Shown: positions 8,643-23,801, counted from the stretch's first letter. The stretch is 64,000 nucleotides of DNA from Pseudomonas entomophila (GCF_023277925.1 NZ_CP063832.1:930001-994000); one strand, 5' to 3'. Program-made: numbers and translations. The notes: a model not told the origin generated them from the letters alone.

Positions 8643-9924
8643 GATCGCGCATCCTGTACCAGGCCTTGGCCGCCGCTTCCAGCGGGGCCGCCAGCAGGTC
8701 GCCACCGAAGAAGCAGCCGTTGTCGATGCCTTGGTACAACGCCAGCAGGTCATCGTTGCCGAGGATCGCATCGCTGACCGCGCGCGCCCCGGCCAGGGTC
8801 GGCAGTACGCCGTGCCCGGAGAAACCCTGCAGCCAGTAGCGCTGGCCCTGGCGGCCGATATCCGGCGTGCGTTGGAGGCTGCAGTCGATATGCCCACCCC
8901 AGGCGTGCTCGATGGCTACGCCCTTGAGTTGTGGAAACACCCGTTCCAGGCAGGGGCGGGTGGCGGCGGCGACATCCTTGGGGATGCCGCCAAGATAGGT
9001 GCAGCCGCCACCAAACAGCAGGCGGTGATCGGGGGTGAGACGGAAGTAGTCGGGGATGAACTGGTTATCGATCACGCAACTGTTGCGGGGTAGCAGCGAG
9101 GCGGCGAGGCCCGTATCGAGCGGCACGGTGGCCACCTGGTAGGAACCTACTGGCAGCAAGCGGCGCGAGAGGGCGCGGTCGAGGCCGTCGATGTAGGCAT
9201 TGCAGGCCAGCACCAGCACGCGGCTGCGCACTTCACCTGTGGCGGTGCGGGCTACGAAGCCGTCTGCCTGTTCCTGGTAGTCGAGCACCTGGCTCTGTTC
9301 GAAGATGTCGCCTCCGGCCGCCTCGATCGTGGCCGCCAGCCCCTGGGCCAGTTTCAGCGGGTTGAGGTGGGCACCGTTGGGGTCGTACAGCGCGGCCTGA
9401 TAGCGCGGGCTGTCGATCCATTCGGGCAGCTCATCGCGGCTGATCAAGCGCAGGCAATCGTAGTGGAGCGTGGCCTGCGCTTCACGACGAGCTTCCTCCA
9501 GCAGCTTGACGCGACGCGGCAGCACCGCGGCCCATAGGCTGCCGAGGCGGTAGTCGACATCGAAGCCGTGGCGTTGGGGTAGCTCGCGCATTTCCCGAGC
9601 GGCCCAGCACATGCTGTCCCACAGGCGGCGCCCGCGTTCCAGGCCAAGGGCCTTGAGCAGGGGTGGCATGTCGCATGACCAGCCGAGCAACGCCTGGCCG
9701 CCGTTGCGACCGGACGCCGCCCATGCCACCCGGCTGGCCTCCAGCAGGGCCACGCGCTTGCCGGCCAGGGCCAGGCGCAGGGCGGTGTGCAGGCCACTGA
9801 AACCGGCGCCGATGATCAGTACATCGGTGTCGACGGCGCCTTGCAGGGTAGGGCGCAGGGGGATGGGGGCGGGGTAGGTCTGGGCGTAGTAGCTGGCGAC
9901 GTGCTGGGCGGATTGCTTGAACAT
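8635..9924 (-). CDS. FAD-dependent gamma-glutamylputrescine oxidase-like protein (PuuB family)
   Basis: 429 residues of the DAO/GlpO flavoprotein fold. The dinucleotide-binding loop GAGFSG (39-44) is followed by LLEASRVAWAASGRNGGQ, the segment common to PuuB and related amine oxidases; the C-terminus holds GFSGHGVLPTLAG, which covers the flavin. It likely oxidises gamma-glutamylated amines made by the neighbouring ligase. Start MFKQSAQHV at 9924 with GAGG upstream. First gene of the set; its 3' end overlaps the regulator start by 8 bases. Confidence 0.87.
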   Translation of the reverse strand: MFKQSAQHVASYYAQTYPAPIPLRPTLQGAVDTDVLIIGAGFSGLHTALRLALAGKRVALLEASRVAWAASGRNGGQALLGWSCDMPPLLKALGLERGRRLWDSMCWAAREMRELPQRHGFDVDYRLGSLWAAVLPRRVKLLEEARREAQATLHYDCLRLISRDELPEWIDSPRYQAALYDPNGAHLNPLKLAQGLAATIEAAGGDIFEQSQVLDYQEQADGFVARTATGEVRSRVLVLACNAYIDGLDRALSRRLLPVGSYQVATVPLDTGLAASLLPRNSCVIDNQFIPDYFRLTPDHRLLFGGGCTYLGGIPKDVAAATRPCLERVFPQLKGVAIEHAWGGHIDCSLQRTPDIGRQGQRYWLQGFSGHGVLPTLAGARAVSDAILGNDDLLALYQGIDNGCFFGGDLLAAPLEAAAKAWYRMRDHV

Positions 9925-9954
9925 GCCGGGGCCTCGTGAAATTTTTTATGATTA

Positions 9955-9966
9955 TTTTCATGAAAA
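9955..9966. promoter_or_regulatory. Perfect palindrome TTTTCATGAAAA upstream of the PuuB-like gene
   Basis: A 12-base perfect palindrome in an AT-rich stretch (about 9940-9975), 31 bases upstream of the oxidase start at 9924. Position and symmetry suit an operator for a dimeric regulator such as the adjacent XRE-cupin protein. No biochemical evidence. Confidence 0.4.
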
Positions 9967-10021
9967 AATAGCAGAGGATTTTCACATCGCCAGTCGAAGG
10001 CATTGTTCGAGGCAAGCCGTG

Positions 10022-11968
10022 CTAGGTTGCCGCCTTGCGCCGAGGCTGTCGGGGCTTGCTGGTTGCTGCCTTGCCCTTGGCCGCCCCCTTGCGCTTCTTC
10101 TTCCAGGGCGCCGTGGCCTTGCCTGCCGCTGGCCCGGTGATGTTCAGGCGCATGCCACTGCAGCGCTGCACCAGCTTGCCCATCCACGCCGACTGGCGGG
10201 TGACGAACTCGTCCAGGCTCATCTCGCCGCTCTGTACCATGTCCAGCGCCTGTTCCCAGATCGCCGTGGTGCCGGGGTCGGCGATGGCCCGGGGTACGGC
10301 ATCGATCAGGCTGAAGGCTGCTGGTGTGGCCGACAGTGCCTTGCCGTTCTTGGCCAGGTAGCCGCGATCGAGCAGGCCCTGGATGATGCTTGCGCGAGTC
10401 GCCTCGGTGCCGATGCCAGTGGTCTCCTTGAGCTTCTGCTTGAGCAGTGGATCCTGCACCAGCTTGGCGACGTTCTTCATCGCCTTGATCAGGTCGCCTT
10501 CGGTAAATGGCTTGGGGGGCTGGGTCCACAGGTCCTTGAGCTGCAAACCCTGCACCGCGCAGTCCTGCCCCTCGCGCAGTGCCGGCAGCACCTGGGCCGG
10601 TGGCGCCTCGCGGCCCTTCGTGGGGGTCAACGCCTCGGGTAGCGCCCGGCGCCAGCCCGGCTCGATGATCTGCTTGCCGACCGAGCGCAGCGTGTGCCCG
10701 GCGCAGTCGAAGTCGGCCTGGGTGCGGTCGTACTCGTGGTTGGGCAGGAACTGGGCGAGGTAGCGGGCGCGAATCAGGGTGTACACCGCCTTGTACTTCG
10801 GCGGCAGGCGCGACGGGTCGCTGGCGGCGGCGGTGGGGATGATGCCGTGGTGGGCGCTGACCTTCTGGTCGTTCCAGGCCCGCGAGCGGCGTTGCGGGTC
10901 GAGGTACGGCTGCAGCGGTGCAAGGCTGCCATCGGTGCGTTGCAGCGCGGCGAGGATGCTCGGTGCCTCGCCGTGCTGGCTGAGGGGCAGGTAACCGCTG
11001 TCGCTGCGCGGATAGGTGATCAGTTTGTGGGTTTCGTACAGCGCCTGGGCGATGTCCAGTGTCTCCTGGGCACCGAGCCCCAGTTTCTTCGAGCAGACCT
11101 CTTGCAGGGTGCCCAGGTCGAAGGGCATGGGCGCGGCCTCGCGGACGCGCTCGGTGGCGATCTTCATCACCCGGGCGCTGCCGGCAGTTTGCATATCGAG
11201 GGCAGCCTGCTGCGCCAGGGCCTGCTTCAGGCAGCGGCCCTGGTCGTCGCAGGCATCCTCCGGCGCGCGCCATTGAGCGTTGAACACATTGCCGGCACTC
11301 TCCAACTGCACGTCGATGGCCCAGAAGGGCACCGGCACGAAATCGGCGATGCTGCGGTCGCGGTCTACCACCAGGCGCAGCGTCGGTGTCTGCACCCGCC
11401 CCACGGGCAATACGCCTTGATAGCCGGACTGGCGCCCGAGCAGGGTGAACAGGCGGCTCATGTTCATGCCAATCAACCAGTCCGCCCGCGAGCGGCCCAG
11501 GGCGCAGTGGTAGAGGTTGAAGGTTTCCTGGCCGGGCAGCAGGCGCGCCAGTGCCTTGCGGATCGAGGCGTCGTCCAGGGCCGATAGCCACAGGCGCTGG
11601 ATCGGCCCGCGGTAGCGGCAGTGTTCGACCAGCTCGCGGGCGATCATCTCACCCTCGCGGTCGGCGTCGGTGGCGATTACCAGTTCACGAGCCTCGCCGA
11701 GCAGGCGCTTGACCGCCTTGTACTGGCTGGCGGTCTTGGGCTTGACCGTCATCTTCCATTTTTCGGGGATGATCGGCAGGTCGTCGAGCGACCAGCGCTT
11801 GTAGCGCTCGTCGTAGCTGTCGGGCGGGGCGGTTTCCAGCAGGTGGCCGATGCACCAGGTCACGCAGACATCGGTACCCAACCAGCAGCCGTCGCCCCGG
11901 CGGTGGGCGCCGAGCACCTTGGCGATATCTTTTGCCTGGGAGGGTTTTTCACAGAGAAAGAGGCGCAT
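10022..11968 (-). CDS. topB: DNA topoisomerase III
   Basis: 648 residues (E. coli TopB 653). N-terminal Toprim domain starts MRLFLCEKPSQA and carries the metal-binding DADREGE (101-107). The type IA catalytic tyrosine is Y319 in ITYPRSDSGYLP. The C-terminus ends in a Lys/Arg/Ala-rich tail, as in other TopB proteins, for DNA binding. It relaxes and decatenates DNA. The ATG at 11968 is chosen because the family begins exactly there; upstream in-frame codons are not conserved-looking. Diverges from the lipase gene. Confidence 0.93.
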   Translation of the reverse strand: MRLFLCEKPSQAKDIAKVLGAHRRGDGCWLGTDVCVTWCIGHLLETAPPDSYDERYKRWSLDDLPIIPEKWKMTVKPKTASQYKAVKRLLGEARELVIATDADREGEMIARELVEHCRYRGPIQRLWLSALDDASIRKALARLLPGQETFNLYHCALGRSRADWLIGMNMSRLFTLLGRQSGYQGVLPVGRVQTPTLRLVVDRDRSIADFVPVPFWAIDVQLESAGNVFNAQWRAPEDACDDQGRCLKQALAQQAALDMQTAGSARVMKIATERVREAAPMPFDLGTLQEVCSKKLGLGAQETLDIAQALYETHKLITYPRSDSGYLPLSQHGEAPSILAALQRTDGSLAPLQPYLDPQRRSRAWNDQKVSAHHGIIPTAAASDPSRLPPKYKAVYTLIRARYLAQFLPNHEYDRTQADFDCAGHTLRSVGKQIIEPGWRRALPEALTPTKGREAPPAQVLPALREGQDCAVQGLQLKDLWTQPPKPFTEGDLIKAMKNVAKLVQDPLLKQKLKETTGIGTEATRASIIQGLLDRGYLAKNGKALSATPAAFSLIDAVPRAIADPGTTAIWEQALDMVQSGEMSLDEFVTRQSAWMGKLVQRCSGMRLNITGPAAGKATAPWKKKRKGAAKGKAATSKPRQPRRKAAT

Positions 11969-12202
11969 GGCCGCAACGCTTGATCGATGGGAAAGGGCAC
12001 TAGGATGCGCAAGGCAGGGCGCGTAGGCAAGTTTTATCTGTATGCATGTACAGTTTTCTTGTGCGCGATTTTGGCAGGGTTGCCACTCCCAGGGGCTTGA
12101 ATCATGTGGCACCGGCGTGCCAGCTTTGCCTTTCGCCTGCCAGTCGTGTCAGAGGACGATGTCGCTGAGGCGCCTCAACTACAACCAACAGGGATGTATC
12201 CA

Positions 12203-14053
12203 ATGCCCATATTCGATTACCGCCAACTTGGCGGCTCTGCCTCTTCCGCCCTCTACAAAGATGCCATGGCCTTGGCGATGTATGCCTACCACGGCATCGA
12301 CGATGGATTCGCCGCAGGCTACCAGCAGCATGGTTTCGGCCTCGGCTTGCCCGCCACACTGGTCAAAGCACTGGTAGGCGGCACCGACAGTCAGGGCGTG
12401 ATCCCCGGCATACCCTGGAACCCTGACGCAGAGGCCAAGGCCTTGGCCAACGCCAAGGCGATCGGCTGGAACCCGATCAGCGCCGCGCAGCTGGGCTATC
12501 AGGGCAAGACCGATGCGCGGGGGACCTTCTATGGTGAAAACGCCGGCTATACCACGGCACAGGCTGAAGTCATGGGTCGCTACGACGCTGACGGTCACCT
12601 GACGGGCATCGGCATCGCCTTTCGCGGCACCGGTGGGCCACGGGAAGTGCTGATTGGCGACACCATCGGCGACGTGATCAACGACCTGTTGGCGGCGTTC
12701 GGGCCACCGGGCTATGCCCGCGACTACACCGGCAACGCCTTCGGCCGCCTGCTCGACAATGTGGCGGCATTTGCCAAGGCCAACGGCCTGACCGGCGCCG
12801 ATGTCACCGTCAGTGGCCACAGCCTTGGCGGGTTGGCGGTGAACAGCCTGGCAGACCTCAGCACCTCGCGTTGGGGCGGCTTCTACCAGGATTCGCGCTA
12901 CGTCGCCTTCGCCTCGCCGACCCAGGCCGCCGATGCCAACAAGGTGCTCAACATCGGCTACGAGAACGACCCGGTATTCCGTGTGCTCGACGGTACCTCG
13001 GTCACCTGGGGGACCGCCGGCGTGCACGATAGCGCCAAGGCCTCGGCCACCAACAACATCGTCAACTTCAACGACCACTACGCTTCTGACGCCTGGAACC
13101 TGCTGCCGTTCTCCATCGCCAACATCGCCAACTGGCTGTCGCACCTGCCGGCCGCCTACACCGATGGCCTGGGGCGGGTGGTGGACTCGTCCTTCTATCA
13201 GTGGACCACCCGCGACTCGACCGTGGTGGTCAGCAACCTGTCCGATGTGACCCGGGGCTCGACCTGGGTCGCGGACCTCAACCGCAGCGCCGAGCCTCAC
13301 AAAGGCAGTACCTTCATCATTGGTACCGACAAGGACGACCTGATCCATGGCGGGCGTGGCAACGACTACCTCGAAGGGCGTGCCGGCAACGATACCTTCC
13401 GTGATGATGGCGGCTTCAACCTGATCGATGGCGGCGACGGGCATGACACGTTCAAGCTGCAGGATTCACTGGCTAGCCTGAACATCGCCCGCGACGGCGA
13501 GGGCACGGTGTATGTGCAGGATGCCGTGGGCGGCATCAGCCAGTTGCACGGCGTCGAGAACCTGGTCAGCAAGGAGCCGAGCCTGGTGATCTTCACCAAG
13601 GAGGTGGCCCATCAGCTAGGCGTAGATGGGTTGCTGAACAGTGGCAAGCTCAACCCCTACGCAGCGTCGATCAGTGGTAGCCAGGCGGGTGACCAGCTGG
13701 TGGCGGGGAGCCAGGGCCAGTGGTTGTTCGGCCTGGGTGGGGATGATCGCCTGCAGGGCGGCGCGGGCAATGACGTGCTGGTCGGTGGCACCGGCAACGA
13801 TGTGCTCAGTGGCGGTGCCGGGCGCGATACGTTCCTGTTCAGCGGGCACTTCGGTCTGGACCGGGTGCTGGATTTCACCGGCCAGGACCGCCTGGTATTC
13901 ATGGGCGTGGAGGGCGGCACGGCTGTACCGGCCTGGCGTGATCATGCCAGCCAGGTGGGCAATGACCTGGTGCTGACGTTCGGTGCCGACAGCGTGACGC
14001 TGGTGGGGATTGCGGCGCAGTCGCTGGGTGATGGCCAGGTCGTGATTGCCTGA
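12203..14053 (+). CDS. Family I.3 secreted lipase with RTX repeats (type I secretion substrate)
   Basis: 616 residues, resembling LipA/TliA of P. fluorescens and Serratia LipA (about 615). There is no signal peptide. The catalytic part contains GHSLGG (205-210) with S207; D256 (YENDPVFR) and H314 (WLSHLPAAY) fit the rest of the known triad of this family. Two blocks of Ca2+-binding nonapeptide repeats follow: GGRGNDYLE/GRAGNDTF near 390 and GLGGDDRLQ/GGAGNDVLV/GGTGNDVLS/GGAGRDTF near 515-550. The hydrophobic C-terminal tail is typical of ABC-exporter signals. No exporter genes are in the window. An in-frame ATG 9 bases upstream is an alternative start. Confidence 0.92.
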   Translation: MPIFDYRQLGGSASSALYKDAMALAMYAYHGIDDGFAAGYQQHGFGLGLPATLVKALVGGTDSQGVIPGIPWNPDAEAKALANAKAIGWNPISAAQLGYQGKTDARGTFYGENAGYTTAQAEVMGRYDADGHLTGIGIAFRGTGGPREVLIGDTIGDVINDLLAAFGPPGYARDYTGNAFGRLLDNVAAFAKANGLTGADVTVSGHSLGGLAVNSLADLSTSRWGGFYQDSRYVAFASPTQAADANKVLNIGYENDPVFRVLDGTSVTWGTAGVHDSAKASATNNIVNFNDHYASDAWNLLPFSIANIANWLSHLPAAYTDGLGRVVDSSFYQWTTRDSTVVVSNLSDVTRGSTWVADLNRSAEPHKGSTFIIGTDKDDLIHGGRGNDYLEGRAGNDTFRDDGGFNLIDGGDGHDTFKLQDSLASLNIARDGEGTVYVQDAVGGISQLHGVENLVSKEPSLVIFTKEVAHQLGVDGLLNSGKLNPYAASISGSQAGDQLVAGSQGQWLFGLGGDDRLQGGAGNDVLVGGTGNDVLSGGAGRDTFLFSGHFGLDRVLDFTGQDRLVFMGVEGGTAVPAWRDHASQVGNDLVLTFGADSVTLVGIAAQSLGDGQVVIA

Positions 14054-14059
14054 CCAGGC

Positions 14060-14126
14060 GGTTCGCCGGCAAGCCGGCCCCTACGGGAATATCCTGTAGG
14101 CGCTGGCTTGCCGGCGAATGGCGGCT
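14060..14126. repeat. REP palindrome pair
   Basis: CGCCGGCAAGCCGGCCCCTAC and the opposed GTAGGCGCTGGCTTGCCGGCG lie between the convergent lipase and GNAT genes; the right unit carries a stem mismatch. Confidence 0.75.
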
Positions 14127-14560
14127 TAGACGATCTCGCGCGAGTCGCGCACCATGTCCACGTGCGGGATCCCGGCCTCGAGGAACTCCTCGCTGACCAC
14201 GCGGAACCCCAGGCGCTCGTAGAATGGGGTGGCATGCACCTGGGCGCTGAGCATCTGCTGTTTGAGGTCGCGGTTCTGCGCCTCGACGATCACCGCCTGC
14301 ATCAGTGCATCGCCCACCTTCAAGCCGCGCCAGTCCTTGAGCACCGACACCCGGCCGATGGTGCCGTCGGGCAATAGGCGCGCGGTACCGATCGGGTAGT
14401 CGCCTTCCATGGCGAGGAAATGCACGGCGCTCGGGTCTTCAGCGTCGAACTCCAGCTCCGGTGGCACATGCTGCTCGGCGACGAACACGGCGCTGCGGAT
14501 GCGGTGGATATCGGCGTTGTCTTTGTGCCAGTCGGCCAGTCGAACGCTGATCTTATTCAT
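14126..14560 (-). CDS. GNAT family N-acetyltransferase (ElaA/YjcF-like)
   Basis: 144 residues. GRVSVLKDWRGLKVGDALM (about 69-87) is the acetyl-CoA loop and helix, and HATPFYERLGFRVVSEEFLEAGIPHVDM is the C-terminal half typical of the ElaA/YjcF subgroup. The ATG at 14560 overlaps the stop region of roxA by 8 bases, so the two are translated together. The acceptor is unknown. Confidence 0.82.
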   Translation of the reverse strand: MNKISVRLADWHKDNADIHRIRSAVFVAEQHVPPELEFDAEDPSAVHFLAMEGDYPIGTARLLPDGTIGRVSVLKDWRGLKVGDALMQAVIVEAQNRDLKQQMLSAQVHATPFYERLGFRVVSEEFLEAGIPHVDMVRDSREIV

Positions 14561-15719
14561 CGGCGAACCCCAGGCTGCCTTGCATGACCAACTGCTGGAC
14601 CAGCATCAGGCCGTCTTCATCCGGCAGCCACTGGGCCAGGTTTTCGCTGTGCAGGGCGTCGGCGGAGCAGATCAGTTTCAGCAGCTCGCGCAGTTTCCCC
14701 GGCAGCGGGCAACTGCGGCCGCTGGCGAACAGCAGCAGGTCGTCGCCGAACTCCGACCAGGCCAGGCGTGCGCTCGGGTTGCGGATCAGGATGGCGCCCT
14801 GGCCGAGGTAGTCGAGCAGCTCCTGTTCAGACAGTTCCTCGCCTACTACCTGCTCGGGGTAACGCGGCTCGGTCATGAACTGGCCGAACCAGGTCAGCAG
14901 CAGGTCCTTGTCGGCCATGTGCTTGTCGATCAGGGCCTTGAGGCGGTCCAGGGCGTCGTGCTGGATCTGGTGCGGGTCGCTGACCGGCTGGGCGTCGGCA
15001 TCGCTGTAGCGCTCTTCGTCCGGCAGGAACTGGCCGAGGAAGTCGGTGAAGTGGGTCAGCACTTCGGCCGCGCTGGGGGCGCGGAAGCCCACCGAGTAGG
15101 TCATGCACTCGCCCTCGGCGACGCCGTAGTGGGCCAGGCGCGGCGGCAGGTAGAGCATGTCGCCGGGCTCCAGGGTCCACTCGTCGCTCTGCTCGAATTC
15201 GGCGAGGATGCGCAGGTCAGCGTGGTCGATCAGCGCGCTGTCGCTGTTGCACATCTGGCCGACTTTCCAGTTGCGCTTGCCATCGGCCTGCAGCAGGAAC
15301 ACGTCGTAGTTGTCGAAATGCGGGCCGACGCTGCCGCCGGGCGCTGCGTAGCTGATCATCACGTCGTCGATACGCCAGCTGGGCAGGAAGCGGAACTCTT
15401 CGAGCAGCTCGGCCACTTCCGGGACGAACTGGTCCACCGCCTGTACCAGCAGGGTCCAGTCACGCTCGGGCAGGTCGGCGAAGGCGTCCTCGGCGAACGG
15501 GCCGCGGCGCAGCTCCCACGGGCGCTCGCCGTGTTCGAGCACCAGGCGCGACTCGACTTCTTCTTCCAGGGCCAGGCCGGCCAGTTCGTCGGCGTCGATG
15601 GGGCTGATGAAGTCGGGGAAGGCCTGACGCACCAGCAGCGGCTTCTTCTGCCAGTAGTCGCGCAGGAATTCACGGGCCGTCAGGCCGCCCAGCAGTTGCA
15701 GTGGAGTATCAGAATTCAT
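14553..15719 (-). CDS. roxA: Ribosomal protein uL16 arginine 3-hydroxylase (JmjC/cupin, RoxA/YcfD)
   Basis: 388 residues. A JmjC-type 2-oxoglutarate oxygenase: the Fe(II) ligands are H134 and D136 in GPHFDNYD and H197 in PPRLAHYG. A C-terminal winged-helix part follows, with SARLAWSEFG. YcfD/RoxA hydroxylates an arginine of ribosomal protein L16. Start ATG 15719 has AGG 7 bases upstream; a TTG six bases earlier is not preferred. It is the first gene of a two-gene unit with the GNAT gene downstream. Confidence 0.9.
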   Translation of the reverse strand: MNSDTPLQLLGGLTAREFLRDYWQKKPLLVRQAFPDFISPIDADELAGLALEEEVESRLVLEHGERPWELRRGPFAEDAFADLPERDWTLLVQAVDQFVPEVAELLEEFRFLPSWRIDDVMISYAAPGGSVGPHFDNYDVFLLQADGKRNWKVGQMCNSDSALIDHADLRILAEFEQSDEWTLEPGDMLYLPPRLAHYGVAEGECMTYSVGFRAPSAAEVLTHFTDFLGQFLPDEERYSDADAQPVSDPHQIQHDALDRLKALIDKHMADKDLLLTWFGQFMTEPRYPEQVVGEELSEQELLDYLGQGAILIRNPSARLAWSEFGDDLLLFASGRSCPLPGKLRELLKLICSADALHSENLAQWLPDEDGLMLVQQLVMQGSLGFADE

Positions 15720-15756
15720 GTTCAACCTATTGAAAAAACGTAGTTTTCAGACGGGA

Positions 15757-15786
15757 ATAAAAACGCCCGGCCAGGCCGGGCGTTAA
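15757..15786 (-). terminator. Rho-independent terminator of purB
   Basis: Reading on the minus strand after the purB stop: stem AACGCCCGGCC/GGCCGGGCGTT followed by TTTTATT. Confidence 0.85.
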
Positions 15787-15800
15787 GCGCGGAGCGCAGG

Positions 15801-17362
<1,562 letters not shown>

Positions 17363-17371
17363 GGTGTTCGT

Positions 17372-17998
17372 TCAGTCGTTGGTACGCATCATCCCGTACA
17401 GCTCGTTGAGCAACTTGCGCCGGCTGAACACCAGTTGCCAGCGATGCCCGCCCAGCTGGCGCCACAGGCGCGCGGCGCGGATGCCGGCCAGCAGCAGGGC
17501 ACGGATCTTCGAGGCATTGCTCGCCTGCTGCAGGAAACGCATGTCGCCGTGCACCTGGATGCGTTGGCGCAGGGTGCTCAAGGTGTCCTGGTACAAGGCT
17601 CCGCTGGAAGCGATGACGTTTTCGTGAACCAGGCCGAAATGATCGGCCTGCGATTGAATCTGCGGCAGGCGATTGCCGATGATGTCGAGCATGTCGCCGC
17701 GTTTGTTCAGCTGGCGCTCAAGGCCGAGCATCGACAGGGCGTAGCGCAGCGGCTCGCGCTGCAGGCTGCTGGGGTCGCGCTCCAGGGCGCCGACCAGCGC
17801 GCGATAGCCATCGCGCAGGTTAAGGTCGTCGCCGCCGAACACTTCCAGCGTATCCTTCGGGTCGCGCACCAGCAGGCTACCAAGCATGCAGCCGATGTGG
17901 GCCTCGCTGGCCTGGCCGGTGCGGGCGATGCGGTCGACCAGTACTGCGGCCTGGAACACGCCGCCCAGGGCGACCAACTGCTCCTGGAGGTTGTTCAT
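17372..17998 (-). CDS. hflD: High frequency lysogenization protein HflD homologue
   Basis: 208 residues, all-helical in appearance, with family stretches [18 protein letters not shown] and [19 protein letters not shown]. In E. coli HflD is a peripheral membrane protein that counteracts lambda CII; its housekeeping role is unclear. The start ATG at 17998 overlaps the mnmA stop (ATGA), so it is translationally coupled to mnmA. Confidence 0.93.
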   Translation of the reverse strand: MNNLQEQLVALGGVFQAAVLVDRIARTGQASEAHIGCMLGSLLVRDPKDTLEVFGGDDLNLRDGYRALVGALERDPSSLQREPLRYALSMLGLERQLNKRGDMLDIIGNRLPQIQSQADHFGLVHENVIASSGALYQDTLSTLRQRIQVHGDMRFLQQASNASKIRALLLAGIRAARLWRQLGGHRWQLVFSRRKLLNELYGMMRTND

Positions 17999-19119
17999 TG
18001 ACGCGGGCTCCACGGCTCGGCGGTCTCGATCACGCCACCACCCAGGCACACCTCGCCGTCGTAGAACACCACCGACTGGCCGGGGGTGACCGCGCGTTGA
18101 GGTTCGTCGAACACCGCGCGGTAGCCGTTCTCGGTGCGCTCAAGGGTGCATTGTTGGTCGCCCTGGCGATAGCGCACTTTGGCGGTGAGCCGGCGCGGGC
18201 TGCTCAAGTCGATCGGGTTGACCCAGAAGATTTCCGAGGCAAGCAGGGCGCGGGAGAACAGCCAGGGGTGTTCGTTACCCTGGCCGACCACCAGCACGTT
18301 CCGTGCGAGGTCCTTGTGTAGCACGTACCACGGTTCGTCGCCGGCGTCCTTCAGGCCGCCGATGCCCAGGCCCTGGCGCTGGCCGATGGTGTGGTACATC
18401 AGGCCGTGGTGGCGGCCGATGACTTCGCCATCGGTGGTCTGGATCTCGCCCGGCTGGGCCGGCAGATACTGCTTGAGGAAGTCGCTGAAACGGCGCTCAC
18501 CGATGAAGCAAATGCCGGTGGAGTCCTTCTTCTTCGCCGTGGCCAGGCCATGTTTCTCGGCGATGGCGCGGACTTCGGGCTTCTCTAGCTCACCGACCGG
18601 GAACAGGGTGCGGGCGATCTCCTTGCCGCCCACGGCGTGCAGGAAGTAGCTCTGGTCCTTGTTCGGATCCAGGCCTTTGAGCAGCTCGGTCAGTTCGCCG
18701 GTATCGCGGCGGCGCACATAGTGGCCGGTGGCAATCAGGTCGGCGCCCAGCGACAGGGCATAGTCGAGAAACGCCTTGAACTTGATCTCGCGGTTGCACA
18801 GGATGTCCGGGTTCGGTGTGCGGCCGGCCTTGTACTCTTCGAGGAAGTGCTCGAACACGTTGTCCCAGTATTCGGCGGCGAAGTTGGCGGTGTGCAGCTT
18901 GATGCCGATGCGGTCGCACACGGCCTGGGCGTCGGCGAGGTCTTCGCGGGCGGTGCAGTATTCGGTGCCGTCGTCCTCTTCCCAGTTCTTCATGAACAGA
19001 CCTTCCACCTGGTAGCCCTGCTCCATGAGCAGAAGGGCGGAGACGGAAGAGTCCACGCCGCCGGACATGCCGACGATGACGCGGGTCTTGGCGGGGTCTT
19101 TGAGTGCTGGGCTGGTCAT
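17995..19119 (-). CDS. mnmA: tRNA-specific 2-thiouridylase MnmA
   Basis: 374 residues. PP-loop motif GMSGGVDSS at 18-26. Catalytic cysteines appear in [12 protein letters not shown] and [12 protein letters not shown]. MnmA adenylates U34 of Lys, Glu and Gln tRNAs and adds sulfur delivered by TusE, whose gene lies near 39 kb in this window with tusBCD. Followed by hflD with a 4-base overlap; nudJ is upstream on the same strand. Confidence 0.96.
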   Translation of the reverse strand: MTSPALKDPAKTRVIVGMSGGVDSSVSALLLMEQGYQVEGLFMKNWEEDDGTEYCTAREDLADAQAVCDRIGIKLHTANFAAEYWDNVFEHFLEEYKAGRTPNPDILCNREIKFKAFLDYALSLGADLIATGHYVRRRDTGELTELLKGLDPNKDQSYFLHAVGGKEIARTLFPVGELEKPEVRAIAEKHGLATAKKKDSTGICFIGERRFSDFLKQYLPAQPGEIQTTDGEVIGRHHGLMYHTIGQRQGLGIGGLKDAGDEPWYVLHKDLARNVLVVGQGNEHPWLFSRALLASEIFWVNPIDLSSPRRLTAKVRYRQGDQQCTLERTENGYRAVFDEPQRAVTPGQSVVFYDGEVCLGGGVIETAEPWSPRQ

Positions 19120-19177
19120 GGCTACCGGTGTGTATCTGGGGGAAAAGCGCGGATTCTATCAAACCCGCGGGCTGGCG

Positions 19178-19618
19178 TCAGTCGCGCAGCAGTTCGAGGC
19201 TGTGCAGAGGGCCTTTCAGATAGTCGTCGAGGCAACGGGGCACCAGTTCGCTGCGCCAACGCGACGGCTCGGCCAGCAGCTCGTCGCGGCTCAGCCACAC
19301 GGCGCGGACGATGTCGCTGTCCAGAGCCAGGTCTGTGTGGTGGTGTACGGGGCGGGCGGCGAAGCAGATACGCTGGTAGGTTACACCGTTGCTCGGGGCG
19401 GTATAGAGGTAGATGCCGACCACGCCGGTGAGTTCGACTTCCCACGCGGTTTCTTCCAGCGTCTCGCGCAGAGCGGCCTGGGTGATGGTTTCGTTGGCTT
19501 CCAGGTGGCCGGCAGGTTGGTTGAGAACGTGCTGGCCGGCCTTGAATTCCTCGACGAAGAGGAACTTGCCCTCATGTTCGACGATGGTGGCGACGGTGAT
19601 GTGGGGTTGCCAAGACAC
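19178..19618 (-). CDS. nudJ: Nudix phosphatase NudJ-like
   Basis: 146 residues from a GTG at 19618 (VSWQPHITVATIVE), with GGGAG about 7 bases upstream. The Nudix box is GHLEANETITQAALRETLEE. In E. coli, NudJ (YmfB) sits in the same position beside mnmA and hydrolyses thiamine pyrophosphate precursors and nucleoside di-/triphosphates. The gene precedes mnmA by about 58 bases on the same strand and is likely in that operon. Confidence 0.87.
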   Translation of the reverse strand: MSWQPHITVATIVEHEGKFLFVEEFKAGQHVLNQPAGHLEANETITQAALRETLEETAWEVELTGVVGIYLYTAPSNGVTYQRICFAARPVHHHTDLALDSDIVRAVWLSRDELLAEPSRWRSELVPRCLDDYLKGPLHSLELLRD

Positions 19619-19631
19619 GGTCGATTCTCTC

Positions 19632-19716
19632 CCTAAGTGGCAAGTTTCAAGCTGCAGGCCACAAGTAGAAGCGGTAAGCGACTGCTTTGACTTGTCGCTT
19701 GCAGCTGGCCACTTGT
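19632..19716. repeat. Imperfect long inverted repeat (GCAAGTTTCAAGCTGCA type)
   Basis: GTGGCAAGTTTCAAGCTGCAGGCCACAAGT is partly inverted as ACTTGTCGCTTGCAGCTGGCCACTTGTGG. This is a different repeat type from the CTCCTAC REP units. It lies between idh and nudJ. Confidence 0.55.
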
Positions 19717-19727
19717 GGCTGAAAAAG

Positions 19728-19766
19728 CACAAACCCCGGTGCGTGGCCGGGGTCTGTGTTGTTACT
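19728..19766 (-). terminator. Terminator of idh
   Basis: On the minus strand, 12 bases after the idh stop: stem ACAGACCCCGG/CCGGGGTTTGT with a TGCTTTTT tail. Confidence 0.75.
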
Positions 19767-19777
19767 GCAAGCGAACC

Positions 19778-23801
<4,024 letters not shown>

